Assembly (NCBI GenBank): GCA_002359185.1
Contig: DEML01000041.1
Span: 44,666 to 108,665 of the forward strand
DNA: 64,000 nucleotides
Direction: 5' to 3'
Source of the DNA: Planctomycetaceae bacterium UBA2671
Lineage (GTDB): Bacteria; Planctomycetota; Planctomycetia; Planctomycetales; Planctomycetaceae
The notes below the pieces were generated by a model, which searched no databases, was not told the DNA's origin, and saw nothing but the letters and a program-made list of their open reading frames with translations. Position numbers and translations under genes: made by a program. Below are positions 27,646 to 37,309 of this stretch, in pieces. The number at the start of each line of letters is the position of its first letter. Position 1 is the first letter of the stretch.

Positions 27646-27784
27646 GTAGGGTGCGTCCTGACGCACCATGTTGTCGACATGGCTTGCTCATAGAGTTTCA
27701 CTCCATAAACGAAACCATACCGGTTAATCATCATAAATAAGTCGAAATCGACATTCCACTCCGGTGCGTCAGGACGCACCCTAC
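27646..27784. repeat. Family C palindrome pair (GGTGCGTC/GACGCACC)
   Basis: GTAG-led GGTGCGTCCTGACGCACC at 27646-27667 and its reverse complement at 27763-27784, about 95 bases apart. Together they fill most of the spacer between metK and the membrane-protein gene. Confidence 0.85.
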
Positions 27785-27805
27785 TTCTGACTAACCCAAC
27801 CTACA

Positions 27806-28984
27806 TTAGCTCATCACAAATTCTGTCTGGGGAACTTCACTTCCGAGGCCAGCTGCTTCACGCAGTGCAGAGGCTTTGTTTGTTGATTCCCAGGTGAAAT
27901 CAGGATCGTTACGGCCGAAGTGTCCGCCCCAGGCGGTTTTCTGGAAGATCGGGCGTCGCAGGTCGAGAGTTTCGATGATGCCTTTCGGAGTCAGCGGGAA
28001 AATCTCACGGACAGCCGCTTCGATTTTTGATTCCTCGACTTCGGCAGAACCGAAGGTATCGACTCGCACACTCACAGGCTCAGCGACTCCAATCGCGTAA
28101 GCCAGTTGAACTTCACATTCGGTTGCCAGCCCAGCTGCGACGATGTTCTTAGCGACATAGCGAGCCATGTAAGCAGCAGATCGGTCCACTTTAGTGGAGT
28201 CTTTTCCACTGAAGGCTCCGCCGCCGTGACGTCCCCAGCCGCCGTAGGTATCGACAATGATTTTTCGTCCGGTCAAACCACAATCGCCATGCGGGCCACC
28301 AATGATGAACTGTCCGGTCGGATTGATATGATATTTGGTTTTGTCGCTGAGAAATTCTGCGGGGACGACATCTTTGATGATCTGCTCAATCGCGAAATCA
28401 CTGATCTCTTTTTGTGACACGCTTTCAGCATGCTGTGTTGAAATGACCACAGCAGAAACACCAACGGGGCGAGAGCCTTCGAACTCGACACTGACCTGAC
28501 TTTTGCTATCAGGACGCAACCAGTTCACTTCCCCTTTTTGACGGGCTTCGGTCAATCGATTCAAAATCCGATGCGACAAGGCGATTGGCACAGGCATGTA
28601 TTCTTCGGTTTGATGGCAGGCATAGCCGAACATCAACCCCTGATCGCCGGCTCCGTCACGATCGACTCCCATAGCGATATCGCTCGACTGGGAATGCAGA
28701 CGGACATCGATTTCGCAGGTCTTCGCATTGAAGCCCAGATCGTCGCTGTTGTAGCCAATTTCATCGATCACTTTGCGAGCGATCGCTTCGTAATCGACTT
28801 TGGCATTGGAAGTGATTTCACCAGCCAGGCAGACGAAGTCTGTCGTGCAGAGTGTTTCGCAGGCCACGCGGGAAAGTGGATCCTGAGCCAGCAAGGCATC
28901 GAGCACGCCATCGGAGACCTGATCGGAAACTTTGTCCGGGTGGCCCATGCTGACAGATTCACTTGTGAAAATATAATTCGACAT
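27806..28984 (-). CDS. metK: S-adenosylmethionine synthase
   Basis: Makes S-adenosylmethionine from methionine and ATP. The N-terminal TSESVSMGHPDKVSDQ, the central GAGDQGLMFGYA and GGAFSGKDSTKVDRSAAY are all present. The length is 392 residues. The ATG at 28984 is preferred because GAGGA lies five bases upstream; an ORF extension to 29002 is not needed. A candidate promoter lies about 140 bases upstream. I looked for an SAM riboswitch in the leader and did not recognise one. Confidence 0.97.
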   Translation of the reverse strand: MSNYIFTSESVSMGHPDKVSDQVSDGVLDALLAQDPLSRVACETLCTTDFVCLAGEITSNAKVDYEAIARKVIDEIGYNSDDLGFNAKTCEIDVRLHSQSSDIAMGVDRDGAGDQGLMFGYACHQTEEYMPVPIALSHRILNRLTEARQKGEVNWLRPDSKSQVSVEFEGSRPVGVSAVVISTQHAESVSQKEISDFAIEQIIKDVVPAEFLSDKTKYHINPTGQFIIGGPHGDCGLTGRKIIVDTYGGWGRHGGGAFSGKDSTKVDRSAAYMARYVAKNIVAAGLATECEVQLAYAIGVAEPVSVRVDTFGSAEVEESKIEAAVREIFPLTPKGIIETLDLRRPIFQKTAWGGHFGRNDPDFTWESTNKASALREAAGLGSEVPQTEFVMS

Positions 28985-29119
28985 TCTGATTCCTCGATAC
29001 AAACTCTGCGTTTGAGCAAATGAAACTGTGTGAGATATTCACGACAGTGTTGAATGGAGCTGTAGATACTCATGACACATCGTCAAGAATGCGACTGGAC
29101 TCCGAATTTCCAACTCGCC

Positions 29120-29152
29120 ATTTTAGCAGGTCGAGCGGGGACGGAAAGTCAA
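29120..29152 (-). promoter_or_regulatory. Candidate promoter for metK
   Basis: On the minus strand TTGACT (29152-29147) is followed by an extended -10-like TGCTAAAAT (29128-29120). The gap between the hexamers is about 21 bases, longer than ideal, so the extended -10 would have to carry it. It lies just outside the stop codon of kdtA. Confidence 0.3.
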
Positions 29153-29173
29153 TCTCCCCCTCAAATTGCCGAC

Positions 29174-30496
29174 TCAGGCTGCAGTTTTTTGATTTCTTTT
29201 GAACGGGATTTCCAGCGTTTGTTCGATCCATTCCATCGTTTTTTGAGTCGCTCCCTGCTGAGAGAGCACATATTTCCGGGCGGCATTGCCGATCAACCCG
29301 GCATTCTCAGGCTGATGCAGCAATACCGAAATGCAATCAGCCAGTTCCTCACCTGTCGGAATGACCATGCAGGCTTTGCGACGTTCGAGTTCTTCCACAA
29401 CTTCCATAAAGTTCCAGGTATTCGGCCCCAGTACAACCGCGGCTCCATAACCGGCTGGTTCCATCATGTTCTGACCACCCCGCTGATTAAAACTCCCGCC
29501 GACAAAAGCTATCTCTGCCAGTCCCCAGCAGGCGGAAAGTTCGCCGAGGGTATCGAGCAATCGAACCGTCGAAGAGTCGGTATCACGCCCTGACTGTACT
29601 CCAGAATTGACGAGTGAACGACGTAAAACTCGATAACCCGACTCCTGGATCAACTGAAAAACTTCTTCAAACCGTTCCTGATGTCGGGGGGCGATGATGA
29701 GTTGTAAATCCGGAAATTCGATTCGCAGTTTTCTCCAGGCTGAAAGGATCAGCGACTCTTCCGGTTCCCCGGTACTTCCGGCCATGAGGACAGGGGCAGA
29801 TGGTGAAATCGCGAAAGCTTTCCGCAATTCCTGAACGCGAGAATGATTTCGGTCCGTCATCAGTCGATCGAATTTGATTGATCCGGCAGTTTCCAGCCGA
29901 CTGGCTGAAGCTCCAAGAGCGAGGAAACGATCGGCATATTCGGAATTCTGGGCGACGATCAACGAGAATCGCTGAAGCAGAGGACGGATGAGCGAGCGAA
30001 ATCTGCGGTAACCTTTGAAGCTGTTGGCACTCAATCGACCATTGATCAATGTGACAGGAATACCGGCTCGATGAGTTTCCATTATCAAATTCGGCCACAA
30101 TTCGAGCTCAACCAGCCCCAGGCAACTCGGATTCAATCGCTGAATTACATTCCGGACCGCCCAGGAAAAATCGAGCGGGCAATAAAACAGGCGACAATCC
30201 GGATATGTCTTTTGAGCGACCTGCATTCCGGTTTGCGTCGTAATACTGATGGCCACTTCCCAGTCGGGATGCCGCTCTTTCCAGACATTCACAACCGGTT
30301 CAATTTGCAGCACTTCACCTACGCTGACCGCATGAAACCAGACGCACTGAGCCTGACTATCGCGGCGGGGAATTTGACCAAGAAACTTTTCACGGAATCC
30401 TTCACGGTATCGTCCCGTTTTCAATCGTCGATACAAGAGATAAGGAAACGCCAGAGTCAGCAAGGAGAGATACAAAATGTTGAGCAAATATCGCAC
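29174..30496 (-). CDS. waaA: 3-deoxy-D-manno-octulosonic acid transferase
   Basis: Adds Kdo from CMP-Kdo to lipid A precursor at the inner membrane. An N-terminal membrane anchor (about 3-22) leads into a GT-B glycosyltransferase. Family marks are FHAVSVGEV, LVELELWPNLI with the catalytic-type glutamate, INGRLS, and GGSFNQRGGQNMMEPAGYG near the C-terminus. The start is a GTG at 30496 with no strong ribosome-binding site. Its presence supports an LPS outer membrane. The stop is 190 bases before metK's start. Confidence 0.93.
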   Translation of the reverse strand: MRYLLNILYLSLLTLAFPYLLYRRLKTGRYREGFREKFLGQIPRRDSQAQCVWFHAVSVGEVLQIEPVVNVWKERHPDWEVAISITTQTGMQVAQKTYPDCRLFYCPLDFSWAVRNVIQRLNPSCLGLVELELWPNLIMETHRAGIPVTLINGRLSANSFKGYRRFRSLIRPLLQRFSLIVAQNSEYADRFLALGASASRLETAGSIKFDRLMTDRNHSRVQELRKAFAISPSAPVLMAGSTGEPEESLILSAWRKLRIEFPDLQLIIAPRHQERFEEVFQLIQESGYRVLRRSLVNSGVQSGRDTDSSTVRLLDTLGELSACWGLAEIAFVGGSFNQRGGQNMMEPAGYGAAVVLGPNTWNFMEVVEELERRKACMVIPTGEELADCISVLLHQPENAGLIGNAARKYVLSQQGATQKTMEWIEQTLEIPFKRNQKTAA

Positions 30497-30526
30497 TTGA
30501 GAGAATCCATTCGCTCAGGTTTATTG

Positions 30527-30596
30527 AACAGCCAAGACGCCAAGTTACTAAGATTTTATGAAATATTTCCTTGGCGACCTTGGCGTCTTGGCGGTT
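30527..30596. repeat. Family G inverted repeat (GCCAAGACGCCAAG)
   Basis: GCCAAGACGCCAAG and the facing CTTGGCGTCTTGGC enclose about 35 AT-rich bases; an extra CCTTGGCGACC lies inside. A fragment with TTGGCGATTTGGCGGTT is at 19581-19600. Confidence 0.75.
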
Positions 30597-30607
30597 AAAT
30601 TAAAAAA

Positions 30608-30976
30608 TTATTCGTCCCAGTTTTCGTCGGGATAGCTGACGATCACATTTGTGCGAAGTCCGCCTCGTGGAGTGAACTCGGCTCGGATTTCCATCGATCG
30701 AGGCTGGGTCACTGCGACGAGATCGTCCAGAATCTTGTTGGTGACGCTTTCATAAAACGCCCCGTGATTCCGATACTGCTGCAGATACATCTTTAACGAT
30801 TTCAGTTCGAAGCAGACTTCATCGGGAATGTAGGCAATCGTGAGGGTGCCGAAATCTGGCTGACCGGTTTTAGGACAGACCGAAGTAAACTCCGGGCAAA
30901 TCGTTTCGATCACATAATCGCGATCCGGATTCGGATTTTCAAAAGTTTCCAGCAGATCGCGTGAAGGTTCAGACAT
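30608..30976 (-). CDS. queF: NADPH-dependent 7-cyano-7-deazaguanine reductase
   Basis: Reduces preQ0 to preQ1 in queuosine synthesis. It is the short, unimodular form at 122 residues. C34 in FTSVCPKTGQPDFG is the expected nucleophile, with D41 beside it. FELKSLKMYLQQYRNHG is the substrate-binding family segment. Other que genes are not in the window. The ATG at 30976 lacks a clear ribosome-binding site, but the N-terminus fits the family. Confidence 0.95.
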   Translation of the reverse strand: MSEPSRDLLETFENPNPDRDYVIETICPEFTSVCPKTGQPDFGTLTIAYIPDEVCFELKSLKMYLQQYRNHGAFYESVTNKILDDLVAVTQPRSMEIRAEFTPRGGLRTNVIVSYPDENWDE

Positions 30977-31115
30977 GGGAGTTATCAGTTCAGCAAAACA
31001 GTTATAGACGATGGGAATCAGGTTTCAGAACACGGAAAACATTTTACAAGATCATTAGCACAATTTCGTTTAATTATTGGCTCAATATCTGTAAACAACA
31101 CCCCGCATCTGAAAA

Positions 31116-34100
31116 CTATTCGCCGTAGACTATCACCTGTTCCTGATGTTTCAAGGGAGTCGTAATTTGATCGGCTAACACATCAAATTCGACACGTCCA
31201 TCCCCGGCTTGTGCGGCACTGAAGACCAGATCAAAAGTTGCTTCTTCATTTGGCATCAGTTTCGCCATCGGTTTGAAAGTGATGCTGGCTCCATTTTGAA
31301 CACCTGTCACAGGACCATTGGCAGAGATGTACTGTAATTGTGCAGGAATTTTACAGGTGATGGCAACCTGAGTGGCGTCAGCCGATCCCCGATTGACGAC
31401 TTTGAACCGCAGTGAAACCCGCTCTCCCTGAGAGACCGGACCACGGGCATCGGGAATGCGAACCGCCAGAGACGGGAAGCCTTCGATTTTGACCATCGTG
31501 CTGATTTCTGCCTGATGACCGGAAGAGTCTTCAGCAGTGACAATCAGATTCTGAGCCCCGACTTTACTTGGAGCCAGTTTTGAGGAAACTTCCAGTTCCT
31601 GTTTGGGCTCCAGTTGAGGAATCACCCAGGTGATGGATCGCAATTGGTCGTTATACATCCCTTTTTCGGTGGCGGACTGGAATTCAAATCCGGGAGGAAC
31701 CTGTGCGACGAGTCGAACATTTTCCAGCACCCGGCTCGAATTGTTCTGCACAGCCGTTTTGTACTCGGCGACATGACCGACAAATCGGCGGGTCGGGCCG
31801 CTGTGAGCGACGCTCATGACGGATTCAATCACATTGACTTTGACTTTCCCTTGAGCAGAAACATCGCCGTCGGCTTTCACGCTGGCCACGTTTTCGAGTG
31901 CACCGACTTTGCGGGCGACCATCGTGAGATTGATTTCCTTTTGCTCGCCCCCTTTGAGCTGACCGATTTCATATTCGAGATCGGTGCCAGCCGGGTGTTC
32001 GAGGCCATCGGGAATCAGATTTCTCAAGATGACATTTTGAGCATCACCTTCACCGGAGTTGGTCACCAGAAACTGAACCTGAACAGGTTCGTTCAATGCC
32101 ACTTCTTCCGTGCACTTCAACTCAATTTCGAGTCGAGGAGCAGTGACCATTGTCTGGGATGAAACGGTTGATTTATAACTGACCGTTGAAACGGATCCAA
32201 TTTTGCCAGACTCAATCGGCACGACTCGGACCAGAATTTTCTTACGTTCACCTGGCTTGAGTTCATCAAACTTCCAGTGCAGAGTTTTCTCGATCAGTTC
32301 TGCTCGAGGAATGGTTCCCGTCAGCTTGGTGCCGGCTGGGAATTTGTCTTCGACGATCACATCCCGGACAGCGACTTCACCGGCGTTTTCGATTTCGATC
32401 GTGTAGATTAAAGGTTGCCCCAGCACAGCATTGTCGGGAGCATTTTTGTGCAGTTCAATTTTCGGCTGTAACATACTGACGGAAAGATCCTGATCGACAC
32501 GGGCCCCACCAATTAAGACGTCGTCCAGCACAGTGGCTGGCTGGTCGTTCAACTCCAGTGGAGCAGGTTCTGCATTCATGCGCACGTTGCCGGTTGATTC
32601 TTCTGGTTCTGCTTTTGGGAACCCCTGATTTGCAAATGGATTCGAGGGAGGAGTCTGCTTTTCAGGAACGGGATCCATTGCAGGAGCAGGAGTTGTTGTC
32701 AATGCAGGTGCGGGTTCTTCAGCAGGTTCGGGCTGGAATGGTTCTAGTTTCGCAGGCTCTGGTTTGACAGGAGGCTCTGCATTTTCCGGTCCAGCCGAGA
32801 AGGTTGGGAATCCAGACGGACGCATTTCCTCTGCCGGTTTTTCTTCCGCAGGTTGCCTTTCAGCAGGGGGTTGAGCCGCGAAGGGATCCTCTTGGGCTTC
32901 TGGAACTGGCTTCGGTGAAGAGGAATCAGCGGGGGCTGTATCCGCCTTCGGCTCTGAATTCGTATCCGGCGGAGTCAGCATGAACGGAGCAGGCTCCGAT
33001 TCCGTCATTTCCGGTTTTGCAACCGGTTTATTGCCATTGAATTCTGGTACAAGTCGATAAGGATCATCCGCTTTTAAATTGTCTGGTTTTGTGTCTTCCT
33101 CAAAACTGGGGAAGAACGGTTGTGGAGTGGCATTTGACTCCGGTTTTGGATCTGGTTTGAATTCTGGCACAGCTTCTGGCTGAGCCATTAATTCCGGCTG
33201 AGGATTCACAGCAGGCAGAGGCTCTTCATTGGCCACAGGAACCGCGACGGGTGCAGGTTCATCCTGTGGTTCCGACGGATTGAATCCTGGAAACTGACTA
33301 CCAGGCTGAACTTTCGGCAATTCGGTTGGCTTGTCTGCTTTTGTCGTCTTGGGTTCATCAAATGGCGAGCCCGACTTTGGCCCTGCTACCGGGACATTGA
33401 ATGATTCAAGTTTAGGCTTGGATTCGTTGGCTGGTTCCGGAAAGAATGCCGCTTTGGGAGCATCCTTTTGTTCCATCTCAGGAGTCGGAGTTTCAGTTGA
33501 TTGAGGCGTTTTCGCATTCTCAATTGGTTTGGCTTCATTATTGTCGAAGGCAAAGAATGGCGGCGGTGCGTCAGTTGGTTTCGCGTTCGTGTTAGCAGCC
33601 AGTTGAATCAATTCCTGAGCCACTTCCGTTTCTGGAACCTGCTGATTATTCCCCGTAAATTCCTGAACGGCATGCACGACCGGAGCCATCAGTTGAGCTG
33701 GTTTCTCTGTGACATTATTCAGATCAGCCTGAACTTCATTCGCAGTTTGAACGATTTCCGATTGCCATTCGTCAACCTGTTCCTGAGTGGCTCGTTCAAA
33801 TTTCTGACCGGCATTCGCAAATTCACTTTTAATCTCATTGAATTTTTGATCGGCTGGGGCACGGAAATCGGCAAAGGGATCGTTCACAGGCACGCGAGGC
33901 GTGCGGTTTTCATTAGTTGGTGGGGGATCGAAAGAATTGGGCTCTGCCTGACCTGGAACGGCAGCCGTCGCAAAAGGATCGCTATTCTGAGTCGGCTCCT
34001 GCTGAGGCGGAAGATTGCCAGCATCGGCAGTCTGAGGATGAGCCGAGTATTGCTCGAATGAGGAATTCTGTGGCGAATTTCTCTCATCCCGCTTGAAATA

Positions 34101-34337
34101 AGGGCTGTTATCAGGTTCAGGTTCGTTCTGAGATTCGGCAAAATCCTCAGCCGAAAGCATCCCCGAAGCCGGAGCATCCTCTCCCAGTTGAGAGTTTTCC
34201 AGCTGAGAATTGTCTTCAGTGAATTCAGTTGGATTCTGTGACTGCTTGTCCAGATTCTGTTGAACCTGCATCAAACCAAAAAATCCGACCGCCAAGCTTG
34301 CGGCTAACGCTGTCAGCTTCCAGGCTGCACCCTGCAT
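31116..34337 (-). CDS. Large DUF11-repeat envelope protein
   Basis: A 1073-residue protein. A hydrophobic segment (about 8-25) serves as signal or membrane anchor. Residues 30-610 are low-complexity, rich in Pro, Glu, Ala and Asn, and probably unfolded. The C-terminal 450 residues hold four DUF11-like Ig-type modules, beginning near 625, 736, 839 and 947 (for example GQPLIYTIEIENAGEVAVRD and GERVSLRFKVVNRGSADATQ). Such modules are typical of surface or cell-wall proteins; a role in the planctomycete cell envelope is inferred. The ATG at 34337 follows GGAAGGGA. It is divergent from a sigma factor gene 525 bases away. Confidence 0.85.
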   Translation of the reverse strand: MQGAAWKLTALAASLAVGFFGLMQVQQNLDKQSQNPTEFTEDNSQLENSQLGEDAPASGMLSAEDFAESQNEPEPDNSPYFKRDERNSPQNSSFEQYSAHPQTADAGNLPPQQEPTQNSDPFATAAVPGQAEPNSFDPPPTNENRTPRVPVNDPFADFRAPADQKFNEIKSEFANAGQKFERATQEQVDEWQSEIVQTANEVQADLNNVTEKPAQLMAPVVHAVQEFTGNNQQVPETEVAQELIQLAANTNAKPTDAPPPFFAFDNNEAKPIENAKTPQSTETPTPEMEQKDAPKAAFFPEPANESKPKLESFNVPVAGPKSGSPFDEPKTTKADKPTELPKVQPGSQFPGFNPSEPQDEPAPVAVPVANEEPLPAVNPQPELMAQPEAVPEFKPDPKPESNATPQPFFPSFEEDTKPDNLKADDPYRLVPEFNGNKPVAKPEMTESEPAPFMLTPPDTNSEPKADTAPADSSSPKPVPEAQEDPFAAQPPAERQPAEEKPAEEMRPSGFPTFSAGPENAEPPVKPEPAKLEPFQPEPAEEPAPALTTTPAPAMDPVPEKQTPPSNPFANQGFPKAEPEESTGNVRMNAEPAPLELNDQPATVLDDVLIGGARVDQDLSVSMLQPKIELHKNAPDNAVLGQPLIYTIEIENAGEVAVRDVIVEDKFPAGTKLTGTIPRAELIEKTLHWKFDELKPGERKKILVRVVPIESGKIGSVSTVSYKSTVSSQTMVTAPRLEIELKCTEEVALNEPVQVQFLVTNSGEGDAQNVILRNLIPDGLEHPAGTDLEYEIGQLKGGEQKEINLTMVARKVGALENVASVKADGDVSAQGKVKVNVIESVMSVAHSGPTRRFVGHVAEYKTAVQNNSSRVLENVRLVAQVPPGFEFQSATEKGMYNDQLRSITWVIPQLEPKQELEVSSKLAPSKVGAQNLIVTAEDSSGHQAEISTMVKIEGFPSLAVRIPDARGPVSQGERVSLRFKVVNRGSADATQVAITCKIPAQLQYISANGPVTGVQNGASITFKPMAKLMPNEEATFDLVFSAAQAGDGRVEFDVLADQITTPLKHQEQVIVYGE

Positions 34338-34862
34338 GGGATTCCCTTCCCCAGTGATATCAATAACTTACTGCGATGACGCCACACTTTCATCCTGAAT
34401 GTGACGTAAGATCTTGAGCCATATTTTGCAGAAATACCATTTTTGGCAAAATTTGCAAAGCCCAGTTTTTTGGAGAATCCTTATGTGAGGGATGACGTTT
34501 AAGAGGAAATGGAAACAAATTTCTTGACTCTCACATGCTCTATTGGAGTGTATCAAGTGAATTCGGACTATAATTACCTATTACACATAAAAATTACCAA
34601 ATTCGACCTAAGTCAATTGGCGTGTCGTAAGCCGTTACATTGCAATACCTTGTGGATATTTTAAGTTTGACCGGGGGACTTTTTGAATCTATTTTCAAAA
34701 AAAATGCTTCGTATGCGAACTTTTTTCAACCATGTGTCGTCATAATAGCGTATTAGGGATGTGTGAAAGCAATTTTAATTTTATGAAAATCGCCGGTCAC
34801 GATGTCCGGAGGTCTCTTACGAGAAGTTTTCACGAGGAAGACGATTCGGAAGGAGAGTTATT
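34338..34862. other. Long divergent regulatory interval
   Basis: About 525 bases, AT-rich, between the DUF11 and sigma factor genes. A TATAAT occurs at 34569-34574 and a TTGACC at 34667-34672 on the plus strand, but neither has a well-spaced partner. It holds no gene or repeat-family member, so it probably carries promoters and a long leader for the sigma gene. Confidence 0.45.
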
Positions 34863-36527
34863 ATGGCGACTTATGCAAATCCAGTTATTAAACAACTGAA
34901 AGACCAACAGGTCCGTTATGCCCCGAAGAAGGTTCGTCTGGAGCAGATCCAGCGAGCTGAGAAACTTCTGGCAGAGTTGGATCTGGAACGGGATTACGAA
35001 TATCCTGAGCTTTGCGAACGGATTACCGATTACCATTCAAGTCTGTATCCCGATCTGAAAATCGATGGGAAAGATGTTCAACACGACTTATGTCGTTTCG
35101 TCGAAGATCTTTCGGACAGTATTGATATGCAAATCGATGATGTCCAGGAAGATGTGATGACTGTTGACGACCTGAGCGAACGGTTTCATGTCTCAACGAA
35201 AACAGTTGATCGCTGGCGACAACGGGGATTGGTCGGACGTAAGATTAAAATGGGCGCTCGTAAGCGGGTTGTCTTTTTGAAGTCGAATGTTGACCGATTT
35301 ATTAAGGCGAATGCAGCCGAGATCCGTCGCAGTTCCCGATTTACACAATTAACCGCTCAGGAAAGGCTCGATATTATCGATCGTGCCCGAAAACTGGCTG
35401 CTCATGGAGCGTGCCTGTCTGAAATCAGCAAACGGCTGGCCCGGAAAACGGGTCGGTCCGTCGAGACAGTCCGTTATACATTGAAGAACCACGATCGCGA
35501 TTATCCGCAATCTGCCATCTTCCCGCATGCCCGCGGTCCATTAACAGACGAAACGAAACGAGAAATCTGGCATAAACATCAACGGGGAACTTCCGTTGAA
35601 GATCTGGCCCGACAATTCTGCCGCACCCGTTCGAGTATTCATCGTATCATCAATGAAGTGAGAGCAGACCGAATTTTTGAGGTCAATCTCGATTTCATCG
35701 ATAGCGAAGAATTCCACAAACGGGGTGCAGAAAAAGTGATACTTGGCGATCCTCCTGAAGTGGAACGCAAAGAGTCGAAACCGAAAATTCCGCCCGGACT
35801 TCCCGCCTATCTGGCCAGCCTGTACGAATTGCCGTTGTTGACCCGGGAAGAAGAAGGTTACTACTTCCGCAAAATGAATTACCTCAAATTCAAAGCGGGA
35901 CAGATGCGTGAAAAACTCGATTCTGCCAAACCTTCTGCCCGATTGATGAGCGATATCGAAGAACAGATTCGTGAAGCGGTCGTTGTGAAGAACTTCCTGA
36001 TCCGCAGTAACTTGCGGCTGGTTGTTTCCATCGCCAAACGGCATGTCAAACCACAATCGAACTTCTTCGAAATGGTTTCGGACGGGAATATGTCATTGAT
36101 TCGAGCGATCGAAAAGTTTGATTACTCTCAGGGAAATAAGTTCTCCACTTATTCTACCTGGGCGATTATGAAAAACTACGCCCGTTCGATTCCGACCGAG
36201 ATGAAGCAGATGGATCGTTATCGGACCGGTCACGATGATATTTTCTCACAATCGACCGACCAGCGCGACAATCCATTCCAGCAGGAGCTGGCACAGAAAA
36301 ATCAGCACTCGGCGATTATGAATATCCTCGAACAACTCGATCACCGCGAACGGGATATTATTCTGTTCCGCTTCGGGTTGAACAAAGGGACCGAATCCGA
36401 AACCCTCGAACAGGTCGGTCAACGATTCGGCGTGACCAAAGAACGTATTCGACAAATTGAATCGAGAGCGATTTCCAAACTCAAGAAAATCGCCATCGAA
36501 GAAAAAATCGACATCCCCGGCTTCTAA
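34863..36527 (+). CDS. Sigma-70 family factor with three extra HTH units
   Basis: A 554-residue RNA polymerase sigma factor. A MerR/excisionase-like HTH is at about 99-143 (MTVDDLSERFHVSTKTVDRW). Two more HTH-like units are near 168-208 and 228-265. A region 1.2-like segment is at 312-343, region 2 at 383-445 (NLRLVVSIAKRHV, FSTYSTWAIMKNYARS) and region 4 at 490-543 (LEQVGQRFGVTKERIRQIE). Region 3 is missing or very short. The first 90 residues are charged and helical. The start follows GGAAGGAGAG. It looks like a lineage-specific alternative sigma factor. Confidence 0.9.
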   Translation: MATYANPVIKQLKDQQVRYAPKKVRLEQIQRAEKLLAELDLERDYEYPELCERITDYHSSLYPDLKIDGKDVQHDLCRFVEDLSDSIDMQIDDVQEDVMTVDDLSERFHVSTKTVDRWRQRGLVGRKIKMGARKRVVFLKSNVDRFIKANAAEIRRSSRFTQLTAQERLDIIDRARKLAAHGACLSEISKRLARKTGRSVETVRYTLKNHDRDYPQSAIFPHARGPLTDETKREIWHKHQRGTSVEDLARQFCRTRSSIHRIINEVRADRIFEVNLDFIDSEEFHKRGAEKVILGDPPEVERKESKPKIPPGLPAYLASLYELPLLTREEEGYYFRKMNYLKFKAGQMREKLDSAKPSARLMSDIEEQIREAVVVKNFLIRSNLRLVVSIAKRHVKPQSNFFEMVSDGNMSLIRAIEKFDYSQGNKFSTYSTWAIMKNYARSIPTEMKQMDRYRTGHDDIFSQSTDQRDNPFQQELAQKNQHSAIMNILEQLDHRERDIILFRFGLNKGTESETLEQVGQRFGVTKERIRQIESRAISKLKKIAIEEKIDIPGF

Positions 36528-36543
36528 GCCCTTTCAGGGCTTT
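36526..36543 (+). terminator. Short hairpin directly after the sigma factor gene
   Basis: AAGCCC and GGGCTT enclose a small loop, and only three T follow. It is weak; the stronger terminator is at 36703. Confidence 0.35.
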
Positions 36544-36702
36544 GATCTGGGCGTCGGATAACTGTTACGCACTCCGTTGTTATGCTTGACTACTTTTTTT
36601 TCTGAAATTGATTAACCCACGACTTGGAGATGAAGTCGCAAGATTTGTTTGCTCCGTCAGAATGCGAAAATACTGAATCGGAACGTCCTTCGTTCCGTCC
36701 TG

Positions 36703-36741
36703 CAAGATCCACGAGCACTTTTGTTCGTGGATCTTTTTTTT
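36703..36741 (+). terminator. Strong intrinsic terminator
   Basis: A perfect 11-bp stem, AAGATCCACGA with TCGTGGATCTT, an 11-base loop and a T-run of eight. It lies 176 bases after the sigma factor stop, so the transcript carries a long 3' untranslated region. Confidence 0.9.
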
Positions 36742-36747
36742 CTCTTT

Positions 36748-36775
36748 AAACCCAAAGCGTCAGTTTTGAAGTTGC
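36748..36775. repeat. Partial family H element
   Basis: AACCCAAAGCGTCAGTTTTG followed by AAGTTGC matches the copy at about 50960-50985 closely. It lacks the CGAG that follows CAG in the full copies. Confidence 0.5.
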
Positions 36776-36790
36776 GTTTTTACTACTTGC

Positions 36791-37309
36791 CTATCCGTCA
36801 AACTGAATCCCTGTGAGGTTCCATGAATAATCGATTTCCAAGATTAAATCATAAGAAAACAAATGATTTCCGAAATAACACAACCGAAAAAACTTTTCAA
36901 AAAATATGGCGCGATTCAAAACCCATCCTTGATATATTTCTTCTTCATCGCATTCCTCACTGTCAAATCCGTTTCTTGCAGCCAATTCTTCTACATCAAC
37001 AAAGTATCTTTCCAGGAAGTCTATCGTCTCAAATTCTTGAATGTTTTGGTAAACTCTTTCTGCAGTGTTTAATACTCCATCCAGAGTACTCGCTTCAAAT
37101 CTTGTATTAGCATGTTCGGTTTCCCATACTAAAGAAATACATGTTTTTTCACCGCTGGAGTTTGATACATCGGCATTATAACTCAATGAATATAATTGAT
37201 AATCACTGAATTCAAGTTCTGATAATTTCCGAGTTAAAACTCCAAAAGCGGGTGATGATAGCGTTTCTGGAGTGTTGAGATAAATTTTATTAACAGTCGG
37301 ATTGTTCAT
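36791..37309 (-). CDS. Unrecognised AT-rich protein gene
   Basis: A 172-residue acidic soluble protein that I do not recognise (for example VDVEELAARNGFDSEECDEEE). It has no signal peptide. Its coding sequence is clearly richer in A and T than the neighbours, which can mark recent transfer or weak selection. The ATG is at 37309. It is single and not obviously in an operon. It could be a small antitoxin, immunity or phage-related protein, but nothing in the sequence decides this. Confidence 0.6.
   Translation of the reverse strand: MNNPTVNKIYLNTPETLSSPAFGVLTRKLSELEFSDYQLYSLSYNADVSNSSGEKTCISLVWETEHANTRFEASTLDGVLNTAERVYQNIQEFETIDFLERYFVDVEELAARNGFDSEECDEEEIYQGWVLNRAIFFEKFFRLCYFGNHLFSYDLILEIDYSWNLTGIQFDG

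Noticed and set aside
28985..29170. A possible SAM riboswitch in the metK leader
   Set aside because: I looked for the conserved core and hairpins and could not find them; only a weak promoter candidate remains.
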